From an uncultured Jannaschia sp. (GTDB lineage: Bacteria; Pseudomonadota; Alphaproteobacteria; Rhodobacterales; Rhodobacteraceae): DNA of 64,000 nucleotides. Location: contig NZ_CANLTR010000002.1 in assembly GCF_947494055.1 (NCBI RefSeq), positions 62,001-126,000 of the forward strand, in the 5' to 3' direction. This document shows, piece by piece, positions 56,946 through 64,000 of this stretch (its first letter is position 1; each line of letters opens with the position of its first letter). The notes beneath the pieces are model-generated. The model was not told where the DNA came from. It searched no databases and was given only the letters and a program-made list of their open reading frames with translations. A program made the position numbers and the translations under genes.

Positions 56946-59144
56946 TCACCCTGCGTAGCGCTGGAAGTCGGCGTCGGAGACGTCGTCGGAGAGGTCGAGT
57001 TCGAAGGCCTCGACGTCGCGGTCGTCGCGGTCGGGGGCGGCCTTCGGCTTGGCGTGGGCCGCGGCCACCCGCGGCGTCCTCGCGGGGGCGGCCGGCGCGT
57101 TGGCCGCGGCGGCCTCGATCTCGAAGTAGGAGATCACGCCGCTGAGTTGCTGCGACTGGCTGGCCAGCTGCTGGCTCGTCGCCGCCGCGGTCTCGGCGGT
57201 GTTGGCGTTCTGCTGGATCACCTGATCGAGCTCGCGGATCGCCTGGTTGATCTGCTCGGCGCCCACGTTCTGCTCCCGCGTCGAGGCCGAGATCTCGGCC
57301 ACCAGATCGGCCGTGCGCTGGATGTTCGGCACCAGCGTCTCCAGCATCCGGCCGGCCTCGCCCGAGACGTCGACCGTCTCCGCCGAGAGCTGGCTGATCT
57401 CGGCCGCCGCCTGCTGGGAGCGCTCGGCAAGCTTGCGCACCTCGGAGGCCACGACCGCGAAGCCCTTGCCGTGGCTGCCGGCGCGGGCGGCCTCGACCGC
57501 GGCATTGAGTGCGAGCAGGTCGGTCTGGCGGGCGATCTCCTGGATGATGTTGATCTTGTCGGCGATGGTCTTCATCGCGCGGACCGCGTTGGCGACCGAA
57601 TCCCCGGACTTGCGGGCATCGTCAGCGGACTGGCTGGCGATCTTCTCGGTCTGGCTGGCATTGTCGGCGTTCTGGCGGATGTTGGCGGTCATCTCCTCGA
57701 TCGAGGCGGAGGCTTCCTGCGCCGCCGAGGCCTGCTGGGTCGAGCCGCTGGAGAGCTGCTCGGCGGTCGCCGACATGCTCGAGGCCCCCTGGGCCACATG
57801 CGCCGCGCTGGCGCTCGCGTTCGAGATCACCTCGCGCAGCTTCAGCGTCATGTCGCGCAGCGCCAGACCCAGACGGTCCTCCTCCGAGCGCGGCGTCACG
57901 TCGGCACGAAGGTCGCCCTTCGCAATACGCTCGGCCGAATGGCTCATCGCCTTGAGATCGACGACCATGCCGTCCATCGCGTTCAGCAGCGTTCCGATCT
58001 CGTCCCGGCGCTTCGTCTTTGCATCGACATGGAGGTTGCCACGCGCGACCTCTTTGGCCACCTCGACAGCCCGGCCCAAACCCCGGCTGATCGTCGTGGA
58101 AAGCCAGATGGCCGCGGTGATGCCGATAAGAACTGCGACACCCCCGGCGATCAGCAGGGCCAGCCGCGCGTTGGCGAAGGTCTGGTCTGCCTCCGCATCA
58201 GCACGCGCCATGATATCGGCAGCCTCCGCCGTCATCGCGTCGCTCTCGGCGGCCATGGCACGATACAACGGCTCGAGTTCGTTCTCCATCAGGGTCGCGG
58301 CGCGCTGGTTGGTGCTCTCGCTTACGATCGCTACGAAGTTTCCGGCGGCCTCGCGATACGCCTGCCACACGGAATCGATCTCCTGAACGGCGGGAGCAAA
58401 GCGGCTTGTTCCGGCAATCGTGTAAGCCCGGGCGAGAGCGTCGTCGAAGAATTCGACCTCCGCCTCGATTATATTGCCCTGTTCTGCACGGACGTCGGGT
58501 CTGTCGGTGATGATCATCTGGTAATGCGCCGCATGTATCGCCCGGACGTTATCCATCCCGGCGTCGAGCGTCGCTTCCAGATCCACAACGTCGCTGGCGG
58601 GTGACGCAGAGGCAGCGATAATATCGCGCAGAGGCTCGATCAGCGCATCGAGCGAGGTCAGCACGGCGCTATAACCCGGCTTTAATGCGTCATTGCTGAG
58701 ATCCCGGCCCTGATTGAACGAATTGGTGAGACCCAGATCCCTGATCGTGGACTCGACTTCGACGAACCTGGTCCAATCGACGTCGAACTCTTCCATGATG
58801 CTCCGAACCTCGTCGAGGTTGGGATCGGGGCGCGCAAGTATCGCCTCGAGTGCCTCGTCGGAAAGAGTCATCTTGGCGAGTTGCTCATCGACCCTTTCGG
58901 CGAATTGCTGGGCTTCCTCGGTGTTCTCCGCCAGAAGATAGCCCCGGATCATTGCCATGGCCTCGGCCGTCTCGGACTTGAGCTCAGCCGCGCGCTCCTG
59001 AACCACTGCGTAAGTCTCGGTTATAGCTTGGAGATCATCGTTGATCCCTCGGGCTTCTTTGAAGCCGATGTAACTCGTCGCGCCGATCAGCGTGACCAAG
59101 ACCGCAAACGTCACGATCAGTTTGTTCCTCAAGCTCAGTCCCAT
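56946..59144 (-). CDS. Methyl-accepting chemotaxis protein
   Basis: 732-residue transmembrane chemoreceptor. Helix 1 spans about residues 9-29 and a large helical periplasmic sensor domain runs to about 325. Helix 2 ([20 protein letters not shown]) precedes a HAMP domain. The cytoplasmic methyl-accepting domain has the canonical hairpin tip [20 protein letters not shown]. The C-terminal extension after about 680 is Ala/Pro-rich and acidic and ends DADFQRYAG, with no recognisable CheR-docking pentapeptide. The sensor half appears lower in G+C than the signalling half, hinting at a swapped input domain. The ligand is unknown. GGTTAGG precedes ATG 59144. Confidence 0.94.
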   Translation of the reverse strand: MGLSLRNKLIVTFAVLVTLIGATSYIGFKEARGINDDLQAITETYAVVQERAAELKSETAEAMAMIRGYLLAENTEEAQQFAERVDEQLAKMTLSDEALEAILARPDPNLDEVRSIMEEFDVDWTRFVEVESTIRDLGLTNSFNQGRDLSNDALKPGYSAVLTSLDALIEPLRDIIAASASPASDVVDLEATLDAGMDNVRAIHAAHYQMIITDRPDVRAEQGNIIEAEVEFFDDALARAYTIAGTSRFAPAVQEIDSVWQAYREAAGNFVAIVSESTNQRAATLMENELEPLYRAMAAESDAMTAEAADIMARADAEADQTFANARLALLIAGGVAVLIGITAAIWLSTTISRGLGRAVEVAKEVARGNLHVDAKTKRRDEIGTLLNAMDGMVVDLKAMSHSAERIAKGDLRADVTPRSEEDRLGLALRDMTLKLREVISNASASAAHVAQGASSMSATAEQLSSGSTQQASAAQEASASIEEMTANIRQNADNASQTEKIASQSADDARKSGDSVANAVRAMKTIADKINIIQEIARQTDLLALNAAVEAARAGSHGKGFAVVASEVRKLAERSQQAAAEISQLSAETVDVSGEAGRMLETLVPNIQRTADLVAEISASTREQNVGAEQINQAIRELDQVIQQNANTAETAAATSQQLASQSQQLSGVISYFEIEAAAANAPAAPARTPRVAAAHAKPKAAPDRDDRDVEAFELDLSDDVSDADFQRYAG

Positions 59145-59157
59145 GGTACCTAACCTT

Positions 59158-59640
59158 TCAGTTCTTTTGCGACTGTGACGACGTCGGCGCGAAAGCAGCT
59201 TCGGCGTCGAGCACGATGACGAGGACGCCGTCCTTCTTGGTGACGCCACGGATGAGACTGACGGGCCACCGCACCCCGAGTTCGGGCACCGGTTCGAGCT
59301 CCGCGGAAGAGATGTCGGCAATATCGTCGACATCGTCGGCCAGCATCGCGACCTTGGTGGCTTCGCCCCCGACCGTGAGGTCGAGAACCAGAACCCGGCT
59401 GCTTTCCCCGACGACGACCGGCGGCATGCCCAGTCTCTGGCGCAGATCCACGAGCGGGACGATCGCGCCCCGCACGTTGATCAGGCCAGGCGCGAACGGA
59501 TCGGCGCAGGGCGCCTGCGTCACCGGGAGGGGATCGAGGATCTCGTTGACGTGCGACACCGCGATCGCGAAAATCTCGCCGTCGAGGGTAAAGGTGAGGA
59601 TCATTTCCTCGCTTGCGTTGTCATGCCGGTCATCGGCCAT
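59158..59640 (-). CDS. cheW: Chemotaxis coupling protein CheW (first copy)
   Basis: 160-residue CheW-fold adaptor ([39 protein letters not shown]). I chose ATG 59640 because GGAGGG lies seven bases before it; an ATG at 59661 overlapping the cheA stop is also in frame and would add seven residues. It lies between cheA and mcp. Physically bridges CheA and the receptor array. Confidence 0.92.
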   Translation of the reverse strand: MADDRHDNASEEMILTFTLDGEIFAIAVSHVNEILDPLPVTQAPCADPFAPGLINVRGAIVPLVDLRQRLGMPPVVVGESSRVLVLDLTVGGEATKVAMLADDVDDIADISSAELEPVPELGVRWPVSLIRGVTKKDGVLVIVLDAEAAFAPTSSQSQKN

Positions 59641-59657
59641 GGAAAGTCCCTCCGCGC

Positions 59658-61610
59658 TCATGCCGCCACCCGTTGCGTGCTGATCGCGCGCCGCACGACC
59701 GCGGCCGCGTCGAGGATCAGGGCGACCGATCCGTCGCCGAGGATGGTGGATCCGGCCAGACCCTCGATGTTCCGGTGATAGATCGACAGCGGCTTGATGA
59801 CGGTCTGGTACTGACCGATCACCTGATCGACGACGAGGCCCATCCGGCGTCCCTCGATGCTGGTGATCACGACACGGCGGTCGTCGGAGTCCAAGCGCTC
59901 GAAACCGAAGAGCCGGTCGAGGCTCAGGAACGGCACGAGCTCGTCGCGGATGCGCAGGATCGACCGTCCGCTCGCCCGCACGTCGTCGGACGGGGGCAGC
60001 TCGACGCATTCCTCGACGGAGGACAGCGGCACCACGAAGGATTCTTCGCCGACCTTGACCAGAAGACCGTCGATGATGGCGAGCGTCAGCGGCAGGCAAA
60101 GCGTGACCTCGGTGCCGACACCCTTCTGCGAGCGCACCTCGACGGTCCCCTGCAGATCCTCGATCACACGACGCACGGCGTCCATCCCGACGCCCCGCCC
60201 CGATACGCTCGACAAGGTCTTCGCGGTCGAGAACCCCGGCTCGAAGATCAGGCCGTAAAGCTGCTCTTCGGACAATTCGGCCTCGGGCGCGATCAGGCCG
60301 CGCTCGACGGCGCGCTCGCGGATCGCCTCGGCGTCGAGCCCGGCTCCATCATCGGCGATCGAGATCAGGACCTTGCCGCCCGATTGCCGCGCATGCAGAT
60401 CGACCCGGGCCTGTTCGGGTTTTCCGGCAGCACGGCGCGCTTCCGGAAGCTCGATGCCGTGATCGATCGAATTGCGGATGATGTGGACGAGCGGCTCGGT
60501 CAGGCTGTCGATGACGTTCTTGTCGACCTCGGTCTCGCCGCCGCGCGCCTTGAGCGTCACGGCTTTCCCGAGTTCGGTCGAAAGATCGCGGACGACGCGC
60601 CGGAACTTGGTAAAGACCGGCTCGATCGGCAGCATGCGGATCGACAGGATGGAGTCGCGCAGTCCGGATACCAGGTTCTCGATTTCCTCAGCCGTCCCGG
60701 CAAGCGCGGCGTCGCCCAGATCGCCCGCGATGCGGTTGAGACGCGCCTGCGCGATGACGAGCTCGCCGAGCTGGTCCATCAGTTCGTCGAGGCGTTGCGA
60801 CTGGACCCGGACCGAGTCCGATTTCTGGGCGGCGGGTTTATCCTCTTGCTTCGCTGCCGGCTTCGTCTGGGGCGGGGCCTTCTTCTCCGGGGCCTCCTGT
60901 ACCGGGGTGACTTGCGGGGCGGCATCCGACGTCGAGTCTTCGATCTCGATCTCGCAATCGCTGGCGAAGATGAACACCTCGTCGATCGCGTCGCGTCCCT
61001 TCGACGTGTCCAGTTCTATCGTCCACCACAGGTGGCAGACTGTCGGGTCTATCTCGCGAAGCGAGGGCACCCGGTCGTCGTGGCAGGTCACGACGGCATC
61101 GCCCAGTTCGCACAATTCGTCGAGAAGGAGGTCGAGGCGAGTTCCGTTGCGCAGGGCGAGCGCATCGGGGACGAGCCGGATGACGAAGCGCTGCTGCGAC
61201 GTCTTCTGAACCACGGGATCGCTCGCGTCGGCAGGCGACGCGTCGCCCGCCAGCTTCTCGATCTCCGTCACGAGCGCGGCCGAGGCCGGGTCGTCCTCGG
61301 CGCCCGGACCGGCGGCGATCATCCGTTCGATATGATCGCGCGACGCCAGCGAGAGCTGGATCAGTTCGGGCGTGACCTGCGCCTGGCCCTCGCGGATCTG
61401 GTCGTAGGCATTCTCGAAATGGTGGGTGAACCGCGCGAGCGCGTCGAAGCCGAACATCGCGCCCGACCCCTTGAGGGTGTGCAAGGCGCGGAAAACGGCG
61501 TCTACCGTCGATGCGGAATCCGGTTCGGCCTCGAGTTCGAGCAGTATCGCCTCGAGACCTTCCAGAATGTCGGTGGCTTCCTGAATGAAGGAATCGGCCG
61601 GACTGGTCAC
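59658..61610 (-). CDS. cheA: Chemotaxis sensor histidine kinase CheA
   Basis: 650-residue cytoplasmic kinase. P1 (HPt) holds the phosphorylatable His44 (RALHTLKGSGAMFGF). A variable domain and a Lys/Pro/Ala-rich linker (about 235-265) follow. P3 is the dimerisation region (SQRLDELMDQLGELVIAQ). P4 has the N, G1 and G2 boxes (NSIDHGIELPE, ADDGAGLDA, GRGVGMDAV). P5 is a CheW-like regulatory domain from about 510. Complete in length and motifs. It phosphorylates CheY and CheB encoded in the same operon. Four bases separate it from cheY. Confidence 0.95.
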   Translation of the reverse strand: MTSPADSFIQEATDILEGLEAILLELEAEPDSASTVDAVFRALHTLKGSGAMFGFDALARFTHHFENAYDQIREGQAQVTPELIQLSLASRDHIERMIAAGPGAEDDPASAALVTEIEKLAGDASPADASDPVVQKTSQQRFVIRLVPDALALRNGTRLDLLLDELCELGDAVVTCHDDRVPSLREIDPTVCHLWWTIELDTSKGRDAIDEVFIFASDCEIEIEDSTSDAAPQVTPVQEAPEKKAPPQTKPAAKQEDKPAAQKSDSVRVQSQRLDELMDQLGELVIAQARLNRIAGDLGDAALAGTAEEIENLVSGLRDSILSIRMLPIEPVFTKFRRVVRDLSTELGKAVTLKARGGETEVDKNVIDSLTEPLVHIIRNSIDHGIELPEARRAAGKPEQARVDLHARQSGGKVLISIADDGAGLDAEAIRERAVERGLIAPEAELSEEQLYGLIFEPGFSTAKTLSSVSGRGVGMDAVRRVIEDLQGTVEVRSQKGVGTEVTLCLPLTLAIIDGLLVKVGEESFVVPLSSVEECVELPPSDDVRASGRSILRIRDELVPFLSLDRLFGFERLDSDDRRVVITSIEGRRMGLVVDQVIGQYQTVIKPLSIYHRNIEGLAGSTILGDGSVALILDAAAVVRRAISTQRVAA

Positions 61611-61614
61611 AGCA

Positions 61615-61980
61615 TCACCCGATCAGCTTGGAGACGACGGAGACGAGCTTGTCCTCGTCGAACGGCTTCACGATCCAGCCGGTCGCGCCGGCATCCTTCG
61701 CTTCCTTCATCTTCTCCTTCTGGGCCTCGGTCGTCAGCATCACGATGGGGAGGCCGTGATACGCGCTGTTCTCCCGCACCTTCCGGATCATCTCGATCCC
61801 GTTCATGTTCGGCATGTTCAGGTCGCAGACGACGAGGTTGACGTCGTTCGAGGCGAGGGCCGACAGGCCTTCCACGCCGTCCTCGGCACCGATGACGTTG
61901 TAGCCCCGCGGCGTCATCGTGAATCCGATCATGTCGCGGATGCTCTTGGAATCGTCGACGCTCAGGATGGTCTTCGACAT
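61615..61980 (-). CDS. cheY: Chemotaxis response regulator CheY
   Basis: 121-residue receiver-only protein. Acidic pair Asp9-Asp10, phospho-acceptor Asp53 (VVCDLNMPNMNG), Thr83-Thr84 and Lys105 (IVKPFDED) are all present. Typical of alphaproteobacterial CheY proteins close to CheA. When phosphorylated it would bind the flagellar switch or another output; no flagellar genes are in this window. Lies three bases after the STAS gene. Confidence 0.94.
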   Translation of the reverse strand: MSKTILSVDDSKSIRDMIGFTMTPRGYNVIGAEDGVEGLSALASNDVNLVVCDLNMPNMNGIEMIRKVRENSAYHGLPIVMLTTEAQKEKMKEAKDAGATGWIVKPFDEDKLVSVVSKLIG

Positions 61981-61983
61981 GGT

Positions 61984-62259
61984 TCAGTCCTCTTCAGGCG
62001 TTTCGAGGGAAGTGAGGGCGGCAGCGGCGCGCGGGCCGAGGCCGAGGCAGCCCGTCGGGAAGCTGCGCGTGGTGCTGACGACGAGTTGGAGGGCGAGCGG
62101 CGTCGGCACGCCGTCATCGAGCTCGACCTCGACCCGGCTGGCCGGCTCGGCCGCGTCCAGAGCTGCAACGAGTTGCGCGTGCATTTCGGCAGCTTTGGAG
62201 ACGGAGAGGTCGGCCGGTATGGAGATCGTCGTGGGAGATATCGTGTTTGTCTCGGGCAT
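61984..62259 (-). CDS. STAS-domain protein at the head of the che operon
   Basis: 91-residue STAS-fold protein (TTISIPADLSVSKAAEMHAQ; then VEVELDDGVPTPLALQLVVS). Its central loop has Thr in the position where anti-sigma antagonists have the phosphorylated Ser/Thr. Similar small STAS genes open che operons in many alphaproteobacteria, where their function is not well defined. ATG 62259 follows GAGGA. It is the first gene of the operon, with an inverted repeat 30 bases upstream. Confidence 0.8.
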   Translation of the reverse strand: MPETNTISPTTISIPADLSVSKAAEMHAQLVAALDAAEPASRVEVELDDGVPTPLALQLVVSTTRSFPTGCLGLGPRAAAALTSLETPEED

Positions 62260-62289
62260 GACCGGGTCCTCGGAATTTCGTGGGGACCT

Positions 62290-62307
62290 TTTCCATAGAT
62301 GTGGAAA
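62290..62307. promoter_or_regulatory. Inverted repeat in the che operon promoter
   Basis: TTTCCA (62290-62295) and TGGAAA (62302-62307) are exact inverted copies with a six-base spacer, 30-48 bases upstream of the STAS start. A candidate operator or promoter-proximal site. Confidence 0.4.
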
Positions 62308-62639
62308 TGAAACGTGAATCTCCGGCCGAAAAGATGGACGAACCGGCCGACCGCCGGAGGAAAGCCGCGGGCCGGCCTCGATCCGCAAAACATGACGCCG
62401 GCAAGTGCCCCGAGCCCCCGCTCCGGAGGGTCACCTAGCCTCGATGAAGGCAGGATCCGCGTGCGGGAAAGGATGCGCGGAACGTCCTTGAGCCAAGGCA
62501 GATCCGATTGCGACGTTCCTCGGGTCAGGCCGGACAGGACGGCTCTGAATGCAGTCGAGCCCTGGCTGAATAGGTGGCCCGGAACAGGGTTTGAAGTCAG
62601 TAGTCGTCAGGCGGGCATGCCACGACATCGCAGGCAACG
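62308..62639. other. Spacer between the che operon and the histidine kinase gene
   Basis: About 330 bases with no credible gene on either strand. It contains the che promoter region and the 3' untranslated end of the upstream kinase gene. No terminator hairpin with a T-tract was recognised. Confidence 0.35.
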
Positions 62640-64000
62640 TCAGACGGCTTCCTTTGCGTCCGGCAAGCCGTCCGCCGCCTGCACCACGACGGGCACCGTC
62701 ACGGTAAAGGTCGAGCCGTTCCGCGGGACGCTCTGCACCGCGACCTGCCCCCCCATGGCGTCGACGATCGCGTCCACGATCGCGAGACCAAGACCGATGC
62801 CGCTCGCCGTTCCGCCGGCCGGGCCTTCGAGCTGCGTGAACCGACCGAAAATGCGTGCGTGCTGATCCGCCGGGATACCCGGACCGGTATCGGTCACCTC
62901 AAGCCGGAGCGATCCCCGCCCATCCCCGAGACGTTGGAGCCCGGCCTTGACGTAGACGCCGCCCGCCTCGGTGAACTTGACCGCGTTCCCCACGAGGTTC
63001 GAGACCACCTGCCGCATCCGGCGCGGATCGACGATCATCATCGTGTCGTCCTCGGCCATCGTGACGTCGAAGGCGAGGCCCTTGTCGGCCGCGGCGAGCG
63101 CGCCCATTCCGACGGCAGACCGAAGGAAGGATGCGAACGCAACCGGTTCCGGGCGCAATCGGAACACACCGGCATCGAGCTCGCTGAAGGTCGTGAGCTC
63201 TTCGATGAGGGACATCTGCGTGTCCGCGCTGGTTCGCAGAATATCGAGCAGTTCGACGTCCGCGTCGCTGGCATTCGCCATGTCCAGAAGCTGCACGGCC
63301 CCCACAATCCCGTTCATCGGTGTTCTCAACTCGTGAACGATCGTCGCCAGGAAATCCACCTTGGCCCGATCCGCCGTCTCGACGCTGGTTCGTTCGGTGT
63401 TCAGCGCCTGGTCCCGATATCGGAGACTGCGAAGCAGCGCGCGGACCGCGGCGGACATCAAGATCAACGCCGATGCCAAGAGCGCGAGGATGACGACGCC
63501 GAACAGACAATAATCCGCCCGAACCTGCGCCGAATGTTCCGTCTGATCGAGATAGGTCTGCGCGATCGCGACGATTTTGCCCGAGCCGTCGAGGACCGGC
63601 AGGTATGTCTCGCTGTAGAGGTCGGGACGTTCGGGGCGGGCCTGACCGGCCTCCACGACGGTGAAAGGCTGCCGGGTCGCGACCACGCGGGCCGCGTCCG
63701 GGTTCCGCGTCCCGGGATCCGCGCGCCTGAATGGATCGGTTGACGCGAATTGCAGGTGTCCGTCCGGACTGAAAACGCGGTAGTCGACCATGCCACCGAG
63801 ATCGCCGATCTCCTCGATGACCCGCTGTTCGGCGTCCGTGGGCATCGCGCCCTGCGCGAGTTCGGCGATCCGCGGAAGCCGGGTCGTGGCGTATTCTGCC
63901 CATTCGGTGGATCGCCGGGCAGCCTCGCGAATGACGGCGCGGTCAACGAAATGTTCGATGGTCCAGATCGCCCCACCGCACAGCGTCGCGACGAGGCACC
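62640..64000 (-). CDS. Membrane sensor histidine kinase (N-terminus beyond window)
   Basis: At least 453 residues; the frame stays open to the right edge, so the true start lies outside. The visible N-terminus contains a hydrophobic stretch (LVATLCGGAIW) that could be a first membrane helix, an extracytoplasmic PAS-like sensor region, and a second helix (CLFGVVILALLASALILM). The HisKA domain has the H-box FLATIVHELRTPMNG. The HATPase domain holds NLVGNAVKFTEAG, DTGPGIP and GIGLGLAIVDAIV. The protein ends after the ATPase domain with no receiver. Neighbouring che genes are on the same strand 380 bases downstream, but no direct link is visible. Signal and partner regulator are unknown. Confidence 0.88.
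   Translation of the reverse strand, partial: CLVATLCGGAIWTIEHFVDRAVIREAARRSTEWAEYATTRLPRIAELAQGAMPTDAEQRVIEEIGDLGGMVDYRVFSPDGHLQFASTDPFRRADPGTRNPDAARVVATRQPFTVVEAGQARPERPDLYSETYLPVLDGSGKIVAIAQTYLDQTEHSAQVRADYCLFGVVILALLASALILMSAAVRALLRSLRYRDQALNTERTSVETADRAKVDFLATIVHELRTPMNGIVGAVQLLDMANASDADVELLDILRTSADTQMSLIEELTTFSELDAGVFRLRPEPVAFASFLRSAVGMGALAAADKGLAFDVTMAEDDTMMIVDPRRMRQVVSNLVGNAVKFTEAGGVYVKAGLQRLGDGRGSLRLEVTDTGPGIPADQHARIFGRFTQLEGPAGGTASGIGLGLAIVDAIVDAMGGQVAVQSVPRNGSTFTVTVPVVVQAADGLPDAKEAV

Noticed and set aside
62507-62639. Possible insertion-sequence or transposase scrap near the kinase 3' end
   Set aside because: No terminal inverted repeats, target duplication or transposase motif could be read.

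Overview
The window is GC-rich DNA (about 65% G+C by eye), almost wall-to-wall with genes, and organised in long operons joined by ATGA or TGATG overlaps. Gene content points to an alphaproteobacterium, most likely Rhodobacterales: a glpSTPQUV-type glycerol ABC transporter, several ABC and TRAP importers, monomeric isocitrate dehydrogenase, an alphaproteobacterial che operon with an STAS protein, and BLUF and LOV photoreceptors. This assignment is inferred from gene families; no rRNA or tRNA is present to confirm it.

Layout. 1-6442 (minus): dipeptide ABC operon dppA - M24 peptidase - dppB - dppC - dppD - dppF, with dppF cut by the left edge. 6973-8638 (plus): PfpI/DJ-1 protein and a secreted HSL-type esterase. 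8748-12008: divergent FdhF/YdeP molybdoenzyme and its maturation factor fdhD. 12160-12530: epimerase pseudogene. 12656-23205: glycerol regulon glpR <-> glpD-glpS-glpT-glpP-glpQ-(inserted small membrane protein)-glpU-glpV-glpK. 23345-25579: monomeric icd. 25837-26985: decayed molybdenum hydroxylase gene. 27210-29098: ABC1/UbiB kinase and a cupin, convergent. 29410-31541: GGDEF-EAL protein followed by a stand-alone BLUF photoreceptor. 31862-33824: MFS exporter and a DUF421 protein. 33881-42540: catabolic cluster with RpiR regulator, N-formylglutamate amidohydrolase-like enzyme, TRAP transporter, glutamine-synthetase-like ligase, aldehyde dehydrogenase and iron alcohol dehydrogenase. 42663-44292: LOV histidine kinase interrupted by an amber codon, plus a single-domain response regulator. 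44276-54194 (minus): xylo-oligosaccharide operon (LacI regulator, ABC importer, GH43 beta-xylosidase, oxidoreductase, ThuA protein, xylA). 54400-62259 (minus): chemotaxis operon STAS-cheY-cheA-cheW-mcp-cheW-cheR-cheB. 62640-64000: histidine kinase running off the right edge.

How it fits together. The window is mostly substrate capture (peptides, glycerol, xylo-oligosaccharides, a TRAP substrate) plus signalling (two blue-light modules, c-di-GMP turnover, chemotaxis). The most interesting points are: the RpiR/TRAP/GS/ADH/ALDH cluster, whose logic suggests a gamma-glutamylated amino-alcohol pathway; the split BLUF plus GGDEF-EAL pair; the LOV kinase with an in-frame TAG exactly at the conserved Gln after the photoactive Cys; a low-GC membrane-protein gene inserted seamlessly into the glycerol transporter operon; complementary degeneracy of the GlpS/GlpT ATPases; and a GC-rich hairpin directly after the binding-protein gene in all four importer operons.

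No CRISPR array, tRNA, rRNA, intact insertion sequence, integrase or replication origin was seen.
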